Shown here piece by piece: positions 24,945-36,664 of a DNA stretch of 64,000 bases (its first letter is position 1; the number at the start of each line of letters is the position of its first letter). Origin of the DNA: Atopsyche davidsoni (lineage: Eukaryota; Arthropoda; Insecta; Trichoptera; Hydrobiosidae); the NCBI GenBank assembly GCA_022113835.1, contig JAILWY010000008.1:8684501-8748500 (forward strand). The letters are read 5' to 3'. The translations under genes were made by a program, and so were the position numbers. The notes beneath the pieces were generated by a model. The model was not told the origin of the DNA, made no database searches, and saw nothing but the letters and a program-made list of their open reading frames with translations.

Positions 24945-26028
24945 CTCCAGAAATATATAGCAATACTATATCTCAAAAAACATTTATATCATAGTTGAAC
25001 GTATTTTTAAATGTAATGTTTAAAAAGCCGTCTTTCAGTGTACTTTATATACTGATTTGCTTATTTAAATATTCAAGTAAAATTGGATGTATTTTATAGA
25101 TCACTCCTTTTACTCACATTATATGAAGTGTGAAATAAAATGTAGAAGTATTGGCACAATAACGGAATATGCTGTTTTGTAATATGTACACATATTTTAC
25201 AATCGATTAACGAATCAGAAATATAAATTATTGAACAAGTATCAATAGTTCGAAGCAACTTGATCACACCCGACCATGGCGTCTATGATAAGCAGGGGGC
25301 AAGAAGTGCTCAGAAGTTTTGGCAGCCCTGCGCTACCGGATGTCCTGTTCAGTGGAATCTTGATTAGAACCATGATTAAGTACAGGGTGATCACGCGTGT
25401 GACGTGGGTTGAGTGTGTACGATATATTATGATTAAGTGCTCCATATTTTCTATGGATTTTTCACGGCCTTATGGCTAATCAGCCAAAAAATTCACCCCA
25501 AAAAAATGTTAAGATATGTGAGGTAAGAAATGACTTGAGCGTAACAAAACTTCTGGGTTATTATTTATTATTTTTTAAAGACGTTGTCAGAGCATTGGGA
25601 ATTCTTCTATAAGGGGTGTTTTGCTATGCAGACCTGAGGTGAGTTCGGGAAGGCTGGGCTAATAAGAGTGGAGTGCTCACTTTACAGGAGCCACGGGTGG
25701 AGTAATCAACTAACCGGTCCCAGGCCGGCCTCCATTGCTACCCCGTCTGCGGATTTTACGGCAATACGTCATTACGCTACATCTTTTATGGTGGATTTGT
25801 GTGGAGCTACTTGATGAAACGAGGGTTGGATTTAATTTACTTAATAGGGGTAGATCTTCACTGTTAAGTGTCAAGAGGCCTCACAAAAGCTACAACTATT
25901 TTTACCTCTGTCTGAGAGCAATGAAATGATTAATGAAAGATACATTTTTGTAAATTTGATTTATAACCTGTTTTTTAATTTTTTTATCACAAACTCATAC
26001 TCAACAATATTTCTGCGCAAAAGTATAA
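24945..26028. other. Intron 2 DNA with GC-rich patches
   Basis: Patches at 25260-25340 and 25640-25760 have short frames without known domains. Nothing else recognised. Confidence 0.4.
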
Positions 26029-26238
26029 AAAAATAACCGAGGGCTTCTTCTATTCAGGACTTCTTTCAATATCCCAAAAATATTCGCGTTGGCGAAAGCA
26101 ATAGGCACAAAACTCGATCGCCAAGAGATTTTAGAAATCAATCGCATAAAAGATAACACACCGGAGCACCTGCTCAATGACCAGGTTATTTTCAATAAGT
26201 CTCCACTATTATTCCCTATTGCTAAATCACATCTTTAA
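26029..26238 (+). pseudogene. C-terminal fragment of a Penelope-like element protein
   Basis: An open frame from 26029 to the stop at 26236 encodes a C-terminus of the kind seen at the end of Penelope-like or related GIY-YIG retroelement proteins: KLDRQEILEINRIKD, then HLLNDQ, then NKSPLLFP. The recognition rests on this E-I-x-E-I...LLNDQ..F..SPLL pattern. Upstream reverse transcriptase and GIY-YIG catalytic parts are missing, so the copy is 5' truncated. About 300 bp downstream a hairpin plus GAAAC motif (26540-26563) fits the 3' region of the same element type, so the insertion probably runs from about 26000 to about 26620. Confidence 0.5.
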
Positions 26239-26531
26239 AAAACCATTTACTGCGCAAAAACCTATTATTTACAGATAAACACACTACAGGACAAACCCCA
26301 ACACAGGATAACTGCTGTTACACCTCAAAGCCACTACTTTAGATAATTACCCCATTAATATAAAAACATTTGTTCACAAAATTTGCAATTATATAAAATC
26401 CTCAACTTGTCAGGTACATTAAAATCACATTACCCCTTACTATCTAACAATCACTCTCTCTCTTTCCAACAACCTTTCCCTCTAACAGTTATTTACTTAA
26501 TTGCTTCTTATTATATAAAATCTCACTCTGT

Positions 26532-26567
26532 TTGATAATGCCAACGTGAAAGGTTGGCGAAACCGGT
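26532..26567 (+). other. Hairpin plus GAAAC motif, Penelope-type 3' region
   Basis: A perfect 6-bp stem GCCAAC/GTTGGC (26540-26545 and 26553-26558) with a 7-base loop is followed directly by GAAAC and CGGTC. The preceding TTGATAAT is a degraded CTGAnGA box. This fits a decayed hammerhead-like motif, downstream of the Penelope-type protein end at 26238. Confidence 0.5.
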
Positions 26568-26619
26568 CACAAAAATCACTCAAGTATTTTACTCAAAAAT
26601 ATTAAAATACTTCTTTCAA

Positions 26620-29089
26620 TATATATATATTTCTCACGCAAGGTCAGCTGGTATATTTATCACGCTATTCAACTAAATCGATCATTTAATTTATTTAGTA
26701 ATTTGAACAAGTTTATTGCCTCATGAAAAACCTTGTATAATGTTATAAATTACGTGTATTATTTATTCATTAGAAAGGGGGTTGGGTGTTTATTTTTTCC
26801 GAGGCGCACCCCCTCGAGGGCTCCCCAGGGCGCCGTGAGGACGACTGACCAGACAGATGGGCTCGCAGTATCCAAGGCTCCAAGACCAGCTGTCTGGCAT
26901 CGTAGCTTTATTGAAGGCTACTATCCTGCAAAAACTAATGCTTAAAATCAAAAGTAACCGAAAAATATGACCTTAAGAATCGTTACATTTATTACACTGT
27001 GAAAAATTGACTACAGGTGGTTAACATGATTAAACTGTTAACCCACAAAAACCAGATATTGAGTCATCGTTATTTTTAAACCTACTGTTATAAACTAGTT
27101 GCATATATTTTGTTACTCTAAAAATTAATATCGTTAACCCTTTGGAAGAATTGGTTTAAGAGTTTATTCTGTTTACGTGGTTAAAAGTTATAAACCTGCA
27201 AAAAAAAAAAGTGGTGAAACAATTAATTGTTGTACAATTATACAAAATTGCACGCTCAACCTGACTAAGACCATACAACTATATAGAACATGAAAGTATA
27301 ACTAATGAAACATTCGCCTTACATTTACATATAAACTTAGGACTCGTAACTTTGAATTTACCTCATAAATTATGAAATTCATCGTTAGTAATAATTTACT
27401 ATAATGTAGACAGATAACTTTAAGGTCCACAGTTTTGATTGTGAAACAATTTATCTATTAGCTAAATCATTTTTCATGTTAATTTATATAATAAATATTG
27501 TTAATTGCTTTAATTACGTCTTGTTGTAAACGCTCAATAAAAAAACACAATTCAATAGTAACTGTTAAACTATTGACGTATTTTAAATGCATATACACTA
27601 TATCGCATATGTTGATTTGATTTCTTGGATGTCACATACATACAAACTAAATCCCTAAAAACAGTCGCTAAAACCAAGGAATAAATCTGTTATGTAACAT
27701 GTTTAAAATATAATATTTTGTTAATACGTATGATTAAATATCAATGAATGAATATACAAAATCAATATGGTGTTGAAGCGATCGTAAATTAGAGAGGCTG
27801 TTGAATATAATGTTGTAAATGAGGCGAGACATTTTATCTCCTTGTTTGCGAAGAGCGTTAAGCTGTTAGATTTATAAGGCTTCAACTTTACAGACTTGGT
27901 TATTGGAGTTGAGTGGAGGCTTGCAGCGTGATCGATTCGAAACTCTTTTCAGGAAATATATTGTTTTCAGAGATTAAAATATATTCAAGTAATCGTTAAA
28001 ATAAACCTATTGATTTATACTGTTTTTTTTTTGTTTTTAGAAATCTCAAAAACAAATAAAACGATGGAATGAATATAATTTTTTTTTATAGTAAAATGTA
28101 AGAATCTCATTGCATCAAATACTCAAGAAAACTACAACTGTAAAAGTTCTTTTTAACTGTTCTCAATAGTTTTAAATAACTGATTATGTATGAAAATATA
28201 TTCAACGTACGTTAAAATTATGGTTAAACTCACCCAGATGCAATTTATAATAAATGTTGAATTTGATCTGCAATAAGGAATCATTATAAAATAGCTCAAC
28301 AGAATTAATTTAAATACAAACAAAAAATCCTTAAAAAATTAGTTAAATATTGATTATAATACATATTTCATCTCATCAACATCTTTTTCATTTCATCATC
28401 TCATATCCGTACATGTTTTCATTTGATAGCTGATCATCTGAGGCTTTTTCTTGTACTGTGTATAGACTAAATCGACAATATTTCTAATGCAGTTATCCAC
28501 TTGGTGCCCCAATATATTCAATAGTTTAACTTTAACGCGATTTTAAAATACGCCTTAAAAATATTTTTACCACAAAAATTATCAAATTTAATCGCAAATT
28601 AACTACCAATTCAGCAGGGATAATTAACCGCAAAGTTTAGGCACAGCACTGTTTACATCCCCGGCCTCGGATAAGCCGGCAAACTTTGACTGAAAGATGA
28701 CAGAGGCTCGAGCATCCGGCGCACAGTTGGACAGTTTGGGAAGCGCTGGGTACAGGCCGCCTCGCCCCTCGGGTGACACATTAAAGACCCCTTAATTGCC
28801 GGTAAAGTTTGAGAGCCATTTATTATTTAAAAGGTACGATAGGTATTCTTTAAGGTAAGTGATTTTCTATTTTGATTATTTCAGCGTCTAGAGCCCTTCG
28901 TGAGTTATGCCTTTCGGGCAGGTGTTCGGGGTTTAATGATAATTGATTTTACCGATGATTAGTAAATATTTTATACATCTGCATTCTATCGGCTCAGGTG
29001 TGTTGTGTTAAAATACGTGTTGAGATAAAAGTACGCGCGAAACGAAATATAAATAATTCAACCTGAGAATATACAACTCAAATCTTACT
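26620..29089. other. AT-rich intron 2 DNA, nothing recognised
   Basis: GC-rich patches at 26790-26900 and 28650-28800 stand out in otherwise very AT-rich sequence. No domain-bearing frame seen on either strand. Confidence 0.45.
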
Positions 29090-29248
29090 GATAATGATTA
29101 AGTACATGTTTTCAAATATTGAAAATTGATTAAAGAAACTCTTGGAAAAATATCATCGTGATTTGTGTGGGATTCGAACCCACATTCCCAAGCTTACATG
29201 GCCGGTGCTCAATTTTCAATATTTGTAAAAATGTACTTAATCATTATC
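29090..29248. mobile_element. Small palindrome enclosing a tRNA-like SINE head
   Basis: Inverted arms of about 40 bp (29090-29130, GATAATGATTAAGTACATGT..., and 29210-29248) enclose about 79 bp of SINE sequence. On the minus strand the inside reads CACCGGCCATGTAAGC, then a perfect T-arm and B box GTGGGTTCGAATCCCAC, then CACAAATCACGATGATATTT, the same as the SINE at 53.6 kb. The arms themselves are not SINE sequence. Confidence 0.65.
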
Positions 29249-29783
29249 AATCAATCAAACATGTATAGGCAAAATCGTACTTCCTGTGAGACGGTCTTCA
29301 CAAAAATTAATAATAAAAATCATACTGAGTTTTTATTTTTTAAATCAATTTGAAATGATTTATATTGATTACATCATTTATGGGTCATTTTTCTCAGGTC
29401 TTAATCTAAAGATTCAATCATCCAAACACTGTATGTACAGTTTTCATTACTATCCTTTCAATGAACTATTCATCATTGGTTGAGTCGCGGTGAAAATATC
29501 CAAGATTAGCCACTTAACCACAAGATTGCCAATAAGCCAAATCGACAAATTATATAATTACACAGTTTTTCTACAATAACGATCACATTTACGATATAAA
29601 ATCACAAATCCATACTTTTGAATATTGATAGGTCTTACTAGAAATCAGAGAAAAAACCCAATCACTGTCGTATTATAATGTTCATTGTTAAATAATTAAG
29701 ATTAAATTAGGAGGTCGTCCACTGTCCAGTCTGTTTCCGGTTTGATTAATTTCCATACAAGACCCGGCCCATGTTAACTGCTG

Positions 29784-29817
29784 GTTTCTCCAATCCCGAG
29801 AACTCGGGTATCATCAG
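29784..29817 (-). other. Hammerhead-like core motif with stable stem II
   Basis: Minus strand: a perfect CTGATGA box (29817-29811), then a six-pair hairpin CCCGAG/CTCGGG, then GAAAC (29788-29784) and CAGCAG. Conserved core plus a stable stem make this the best-looking of the set in this window. The GAAAC is separated from the stem by about six extra bases, which departs from the canonical geometry. Confidence 0.5.
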
Positions 29818-31490
29818 AGACGAATTTACTGTCCCCGTATTGTTGTATGTAAATTTTAAAGTCAAATAAAGTAACCTCAGTAATTACATGGAACTAGATA
29901 GAGGTCTAAAAGCTCGTCCAGAGTAATAGTATTTAGCTTTACTGTAGATTACTTGATGACATTAATAAATATATTACCTCAAATGAATTTATTTTTAAAT
30001 TTTCTTAAAGCACTATTGAGTCACATTACAAGTACTTTCCAAGGTATTGTATCAGTTTAAGTAAACGTTAAAATAAAACGAAAATCAACCTCGTGTGGGA
30101 GAAGATTTTTGACCGTCCTGAGACATTATTTGTAAAAGAAAAACTCCACCCCTAAAGTCACCAGAGCCTCAAAGTTACAAGAAGATCCCGGGGTTCTAAA
30201 TCCAATTATATTTTTCACGACCTCTCCTTGGCGATCAGACGAATAATACCGGAGTCTCCATTCTTTTCTTTATTGCCATAGTTATCTCCAGAATACCTAC
30301 TTAAAATTTTACGATTAAGTTTGGTTCAGGGCGGACAACTTTTCGCATCGTCAGCGACGAAAAAATCCGGGAAGAATTCGCATGTTTGGTCCAGATTTTT
30401 ACTGAAACTTTCGAGTTCTAGATTTTATGCTGAAAGTTTTATGTTTTGAAAATCATTGAATAGAAAAATTAAATCAATAAATACAACAATTATTTCTTAT
30501 AATATTAATACTAATACGTGGTTTATTGCATCGTCTGACTGTTGAGTTGAGATGTTTAACTTGCAATACAATTTATTCCTTGTTAATAAGTAGACGATAA
30601 AATAATAACGAACATACAATTTATTCATCTCTCTGAGAATAAATCTTTATATAATGATTTCTTTGTCCTTTATCAACGCCAAAAAAAAAAATTGTAATTC
30701 CAATATTTTTTTTCAGCTATACCAAGTTTATAAGGATTTTCAATAAAATATCTGCTGTAATATTTTATTCCAGAATATACGATAAAAGCAGGTGGGTTAA
30801 CAATGAGTTTAATGTTTACGAGGTAGAATGGGATGGGGTAAGATAGAACCTGGAAATTTCAATAATAAATAGCTTTTCAGAGATTTATGAAACCAATGTA
30901 ACTTCCCATAAACTTCCAATCTGATATTTCCGAGAGATAAATACAGCGAGAACAATTGTCTGAGTTTTCTTTGTGTTTTCTAATGCCTTGAAGCTACTTA
31001 AATGATTAAACGTACGTGAAACTTTCTCGTATACGATTCTAATTAAAATCATTTAAATGATCATTTCCATATCAGTTCTCTGATTCATGTTTAAACCTTC
31101 CGAATAATTTTAATAAATTAATCATCCCAATTTATTACGCAAATATGTTTCTAAAGAAAATCTTAAAAACAAAATTTCGATGTTGATAATTAAGTTTGAC
31201 TTTGATTTTGGTTTGATTAATTTTACTTTGTGTATTGTGATTCCTTATAACTGGAATGTCTTGTTTTATAAAAAAAAACTTCTAGTTGATTCTATAGAAT
31301 TTTAATTTAATATTTTTCAAACTGACCAGAGCACGTCATTTTAGAAATCTATGTAAAAAAATTGGTTTTAAGACAAAAACTTCTTCATAAATATAATTAT
31401 TAATAAAATTTCTGCATCCACGTAAAAGTCATTTTTAAATGAATTGCTGGATTTTTAATTGTTTTTCTGCATTATCAATTAAAATTTACA
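29818..31490. other. AT-rich intron 2 DNA, nothing recognised
   Basis: No supported gene or repeat. A weakly GC-rich patch is at about 30100-30250. Confidence 0.4.
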
Positions 31491-31540
31491 ACGTTTCGGT
31501 CTACATGCCTAGACCAGGGATTCCCAACCTTTTTGCACCT
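31491..31540. other. Hairpin plus GAAACG relic next to a hAT-type end
   Basis: On the minus strand GGTCTA/TAGACC (31515-31510 and 31503-31498) forms a perfect 6-bp stem followed by GAAACG (31497-31492). Overlapping its upstream side is CAGGGATTCCCAACC (from 31515), a typical hAT terminus reading rightward; no matching right end was found before 33 kb. Confidence 0.45.
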
Positions 31541-32329
31541 AAGAGCACATTCTAGAATGCCGGTATATTTGTAGTTGGACATAGTCCATAATACAAATAA
31601 TGCACAAAAATATTTAATTCCAAAAATATTATTATAAAATATAAAAAAAATTGTTTATTTTTTATATAAAATAAATAATAAGTATTAAAAAATAGCATAA
31701 AAATTCTGGTAATTGGATCGAGTTGGGGCAAATATGCAACGAATAATTATTTTTAATAGCAACTTTAAAATGTACATATATGGCTTAAGATTGCAAACAA
31801 CAGTTTAGAATACGAAAAATATCAATTAGGGTCCGGACTAAGTTTATTAAGATTTTAATGCACCAACAATATTTAATATAAATTTTTATGTTTTTATTGG
31901 CTGATTTTTTAAAATATTGACCTATCAGAATTGCCCAAAGTCGAACCAATTATCAAAATTCATTATTAAAAAAGAGAAATATCAAAATCAATGTGATCGT
32001 TGGCATTGCATTTCATTGGCCATTGCTTCGTTATTAGGGGAGAATGATGATATTCCTGCTCGTAAGCAATCATCAAGATCTGTAAGTCAAGATCTCTGTT
32101 TTGATTTTATGATATTCACTGTTAAAAACAAATGGTTCACACAAGTATGTAGAACTGAAAAACGATTTAATTTTGTATGCTTCTCTTTTCAAGAATGGAC
32201 ATTTGTTTATGTGTACTATTATTTATTCCAGAAGTCCTCATCTGATACAAAGAATAATTACTTTGAAAATTATAAAGATATAATTATTTTCGCTTATATT
32301 TCGCTGTTCAATTATCGTCTCATTGCAAA

Positions 32330-33183
32330 AATTTCAGATAGACTTTTACATAGCTTTCACTTCACTTTTACCATTGAAAAAATATCAGAGACACGCTCAC
32401 ATTGCTTTCACCTCACTTTTTCCACCGCAGAAATATCAGATAGACTTTCATATAGCTTTCACCTCACTTTCACTACCGCAAAAATATCAGATAGACTTTC
32501 ACATCGCTTTCACCTCACTTTTTCCACCGCAGAAATATCAGATAGACTTTCACATAGCTCTCACCTCACTTTCACCACCGCAAAAATATTAGATAGACTT
32601 TCACATCGCTTTCACCTCACTTTTTCCACCGCAGAAATATCAGATAGACTTTCACATAGCTCTCACCTCACTTTCACCACCGCAAAAATATTAGATAGAC
32701 TTTCACATCGCTTTCACCTCACTTTTTCCACCGCAGAAATATCAGATAGACTTTCACATAGCTCTCACCTCACTTTCACCACCGCAAAAATATCAGATAG
32801 ACTTTCACATCGCTTTCACCTCACTTTTTCCACCGCAGAAATATCAGATAGACTTTTATATAGCTCTCACCTCACTTTCACCACCGCAAAAATATCAGAT
32901 AGACTTTCACATCGCTTTCACCTCACTTTTTCCACCGCAGAAATATCAGATAGACTTTCATATAGCTTTCACTTCACTTTCACCACCGCAAAAATATCAG
33001 ATAGACATTCACATAGCTCTCACCTCACTTTCACCACCGCAAAAATATCAGATAGACATTCACATAGCTCTCACCTCACTTTCACCACCGCAGAAATATC
33101 AGATAGACTTTCACATAGCTCTCACCTCACTTTTACTAACGCAAAAATATCAGAGACACCCTCACATCGCTTTCATCTCACTG
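32330..33183. repeat. 51-bp minisatellite, about 17 units, two alternating types
   Basis: About 17 tandem units of exactly 51 bp. Two variants alternate through the centre of the array: type A reads CATCGCTTTCACCTCACTTT then TTCCACCGCAGAAATATC; type B reads CATAGCTCTCACCTCACTTT then CACCACCGCAAAAATATC. Units are thus organised as a 102-bp higher-order repeat from about unit 2 to 13. Both ends share a variant with CAGAGACAC. Because 51 is a multiple of 3 and no unit has an indel, a plus-strand frame stays open through the array from an ATG at 32109 to 33200 (363 codons), with 17-residue repeats of the form ISDRLSHRFHLTFSTAE. No signal, domain or splice evidence supports a protein. Confidence 0.9.
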
Positions 33184-33200
33184 GCCTAGACCATCTTTAG

Positions 33201-34114
33201 GGTTCTGTTAGCCCTTTTTTTTATTTTTTATTCTGGTTCTGTAAGCCCTATGACTAACCAAAAAACTAGGAATTTATTATTATTTTTTAAATAAATATAT
33301 TGTCTCTATTATTAAAAACTAAAACCCTATTCTTTAAACAGTAAAAAATAAATAAATACTATCACCATTTTATTAATTCTTACTAAACTATTTAATCCTT
33401 TGAGAACTCTATCAGTTTATATAAACCCTCAAAAAATCAAAGTAAGCAAAATTATTATTTTTTTTTTAATTTTTCTAAATTTTTAGAGGCATAACTGCAA
33501 GCAGCAAAAACATTTATTTAAATAAATATCCCGTCGCTAATTCTAATTCCTATTTGTCGTTAAAACATAACCTAACCCAATAATCATGTGCAGGGCGCCC
33601 CGGAAACGCCCGGCTGCCTGAAAACTTCCGCAGATGCTCCACAGCTCGAAATCAAAGCCTGCGAGCTGAATTTGAATTATTGTGATGTCATAAACAACAT
33701 GGCCTCTCCGTATCCGAACGATATTAAATAAACATATTTCATTTTGCGTCCTGATTTTGTCGGGAAAGCGGCAATTTAGTCTGCTTTAATTTACGGTTTG
33801 ATTATATGGAAATATTTACTTCCTTTGTATGATTTAATTCAAAATTTATAAAGCCATATAAAATCTTTATTTCAACGTAGATTTTATAAAAACCTTATAC
33901 TATTAATTATTTTATATTATATAATTATTTCTTGAGACATACGTATTGGTTTGAAATAAGATATGCGTATTGCAGGGTTTTCTTAGGGAGATTTTTATTA
34001 TCGATGTTAAAAAATATATTTCCTTTGTTCTCGACATGTTATTTTTTCAGAATCGTATTTTAAATACATTCAGCATATATTTGTGAAATACTCGAATTCC
34101 AATTGAGATATTTT
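33201..34114. other. AT-rich intron 2 DNA, nothing recognised
   Basis: Just after the minisatellite GGTTCTGTTAGCCC and GGTTCTGTAAGCCC form a short imperfect repeat. A GC-rich patch lies at 33585-33700. No gene seen. Confidence 0.4.
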
Positions 34115-34500
34115 ATTATATACATGCAACACTTGGGAACAATCTATTGTATAACTCGACTCTATGGAGATACTTAATCTGACAATTTTAGCCATCGTGA
34201 AAGAACAGCTCATCGTGTGACTCATGTCTGGAGGGAGACTTACTCTGGAAACTGTGAATGTGAACATCTACATATAATACAGTATATCAAGTGACTCAAA
34301 TCTGGAGATAGACTTAATCTGACAACTGTGGCAATCTACATGCAGCGCTTGGGATACGTTTATTGTGAAAATTCAATCTGAAAGGCGACTTGTTCTGATG
34401 ACTGTAGCCATCTACACGCTGGACTTGGGTGCATCCCTTCATGTAAGTAGAGTCTGGAGAGGCTTTTGGACTTACCCTGACAACTGTAGCCATCCACGTG
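34115..34500 (-). repeat. Tandem decayed copies of the EGF exon 3' end with splice donor
   Basis: The last ~45 bp of exon 2 and the first ~25 bp of its intron recur about four more times going downstream in the intron. The anchor GATGGCTACAGTTGTCAG then GTAAGTC (real one at 34491-34470) returns as GATGGCTACAGTCATCAG at about 34410, GATTGCCACAGTTGTCAG at about 34334, CACAGTTTCCAGAGTAAGTC at about 34258, and GATGGCTAAAATTGTCAG at about 34193. Unit spacings are 82, 76, 74 and 66 bp. The preceding CGCTGCATGTAGAT and the following CTCCAGA are also conserved. One copy (34258) keeps a GTAAGT donor; others have changed to ACAAGT or TTAAGT. Confidence 0.75.
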
Positions 34501-34592
34501 CAGCACGTGGCCAGGCCTACAGCCACACTCGTAAGTCCCGTCGTGCAATTCCCGACACAACTGGGAGCAGGGGCTGGCTCGGCCACATTTCC
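34476..34592 (-). CDS. Exon 2: single EGF-like module
   Basis: A 117-bp exon with acceptor TTATAG before 34592 and donor GTAAGT after 34476; phase 1 on both sides, the usual phase for EGF-module exons. With the base carried from exon 1 it encodes 39 residues containing six cysteines in EGF order, spaced C-x5-C-x3-C-x9-C-x1-C-x12-C, with ELHDGTYEC and a GY.C end (VDGYSC). The tyrosine/aromatic and glycine positions are those expected of an EGF fold; the calcium-binding D-x-D/N-E start is absent. An EGF fold of this kind is extracellular and disulfide-bonded. Just downstream in the intron (34115-34475) are several decayed tandem copies of the last ~45 bp of this exon together with its donor. 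Confidence in the exon is high; confidence in the family assignment of the whole protein is low. Confidence 0.85.
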
Positions 34593-34914
34593 CTATAACA
34601 ATAACCCAACATTAATCATCAAATATTTCTGAAAAATCAATAATAAATTAATGTGCACAATATACATATCAAAAACTTGAAATATATACATATTTATTTC
34701 TAATTAGTGAACGAGTGCCATAGTTAAACAAACATGATTTAGACTCATTCAAAATATTTACTGAACAAAGTTATCATTATACATTTCACCCATGAAGAAC
34801 AAACAGATTATTGTGTGTTTACACTTTTGTTATAGATTATCGATTCATTCAATAAACTGTTTTTCTTATAGATTTGAACCTAAATTTGGCTAAGCCCGGT
34901 GTTGACATGAAACA

Positions 34915-35985
34915 CATTAATTTCTTGCCTTTTATAACAGCGTACAGCTTCTCCGGGTAATTCACACATTTGACTTGAAGGCTTGATAAGTCAAATTTAA
35001 ATATTTTTTATAAACTTGTGGGTCAATATATTAATTAAAAACATGTTAATATGATCACTATATTTACAAACTCATCGACCAGATTTGTTTCAGCTCACAG
35101 CTTTTCTAGCCAGCATGTCTACTTCATAATTCTGACTTGAAGATTCAATGAGACAAATATAATTATGCGTCAATTTTTGTATGAATTGATTAATCAAAGT
35201 ATATAAAAGTCAAATGTAAATATTTTTTATTAACTCGTGTGTCAATATATTACTTAAAAACATGTTAATATGATCACTATATTCACAAACCCTTCAACCA
35301 GATTTGTGTCAGCTTACAGCTTCTCCGACTAACGTGTCTACTTCATAATTCTGACTTTAGCATTCGATGAGTCAAATATAACTATGCGTTAAATTTTTGT
35401 ATGAATTGATTAATCAGAATATATAAAAGTCAAATTTAAATATTTTTTATTAACTTGTGTGTCAATATATTACTTAAAAACATATTAATATGATCACTAT
35501 ATTTACAAACTCATCAACCAGATTTTTTCGGCTTACAGCTTCTCCGGCCAGCGTGTCTACTTCATAATTCTGACTTTAACATGCAATGAGTCAAATATAA
35601 CTATGCGTCAATTTTTGTATGAATTGATTAATCAAAATATATAAAAGTCAAATTTAAATATTTTTTATTAACTTGTGTGTCAATATATTATTTAAAATCA
35701 TGTTAATATGATCACTATATTCACAAACTCATCAACCAGATTTTTTCGACTCACAGCTTCTCCGGCCAGCGTGTCTACTTCATAGTTCTGGCTTGAAGAT
35801 TCAATGAGTCAAATATAATTATGCGTCAATTTTTGTATGAATTGATTAATCAAAATATATAAAGCCATCAGTGTATCAATCAAACGACTTATTTAACATA
35901 CAAACATACCAATCAGATTCATTTCATTCTGCCTATTATAGCGGCGCGCGGCTTCTCGGGTCTGCCGAGTTATTCGTACAGCTGA
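34915..35985. repeat. ~219-bp tandem array, about 4-5 units
   Basis: Units share CAGCTTCTCCGGCCAGCGTG, TCTACTTCATAATTCTGACT, TATGCGTCAATTTTTGTATG and GTTAATATGATCACTATATT. The CAGCTT anchor is at 35098, 35317, 35536 and 35754, giving a period of 218-219 bp. Partial, more diverged units bound the array at both ends (TACAGCTTCTCCGGGTAATT at 34945 and GCGGCTTCTCGGGTCTGCCG at about 35950). It starts about 330 bp from the EGF exon, on its upstream side in transcript order. Confidence 0.85.
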
Positions 35986-36261
35986 ACCGGACATAAAGCC
36001 CGTATTACAGAGTAAGCTCCTGACAAAGCGCACATTTTCGGTCGCTACAAAAGCGGTAAACGGCCGTGGACGACCGGCTTAATTCAGACATATTATTGTA
36101 TTCCATTACGTTACTGGAAATTAATGGCGAATGAAATTTCATGTTCCGTATCTGTGAATGTTTGCGCTATATTAGTTTTGGATCAATTCGCTGGCATAGT
36201 TGGTTGCTTTGTTTTCTAGTCCGTTTGCGTCTGCTCGTGTATTGTGAACTCGGCAAGCCAG

Positions 36262-36279
36262 CCTAACCTAACCTAACCC
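36262..36279 (-). repeat. Interstitial telomere-type repeat (TTAGG)3
   Basis: CCTAACCTAACCTAACCC on the plus strand, i.e. TTAGG units on the minus strand, the common insect telomere repeat. A second run of three lies at 36506-36520. Confidence 0.8.
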
Positions 36280-36446
36280 AATTTAATTTACCTTCAAACA
36301 GGCGTGAGATAAAATGCTGCATTTTTTGTTTAAGACGAGCTTCCAGTACCTTCGATTTGCAGTAGAAATATTCATATACAAAAATATATTTAAAATTTAT
36401 TCCAACTAATATATATTTTTCTGATTTATTCCAGCTAATAAAAAAA

Positions 36447-36664
36447 TTGGTACCTGTTTTTTATCCGACCACCAAAAAACTTGTACCTTTTTTTTTAAAA
36501 AAAAACCTAACCTAACCTAATCCAACGAATCGAGCGGTCATGGAAATCTGCAAAGGAACGAAATAAACGCCACAACGGGACTCATCGTCATACAATAGAT
36601 TCTTATCTCTGCGAGTACATGTACATTAAAAAATTTTGGTGGTCGGATAAAAAACAAGTACCAA
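36447..36664. mobile_element. MITE with ~30-bp terminal inverted repeats
   Basis: Left end TTGGTACCTGTTTTTTATCC then GACCACCAAAA; right end is its inverse, TTTTGGTGGTCGGATAAAAA then ACAAGTACCAA, with one or two mismatches. The 218-bp element has no coding capacity and carries (CCTAA)3 inside at 36506-36520. Target duplication cannot be read because the flanks are A-rich. Confidence 0.75.

Noticed and set aside
32330..33183. CRISPR-like repeat array
   Set aside because: Units are contiguous with no unique spacers, and the genome is eukaryotic.
31917..33200. 427-codon plus-strand frame covering the minisatellite
   Set aside because: It opens with TTG, not ATG; the part before the array has no domain, and the array stays open only because its unit is 51 bp. 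Kept as a repeat, with coding potential noted as an open question.
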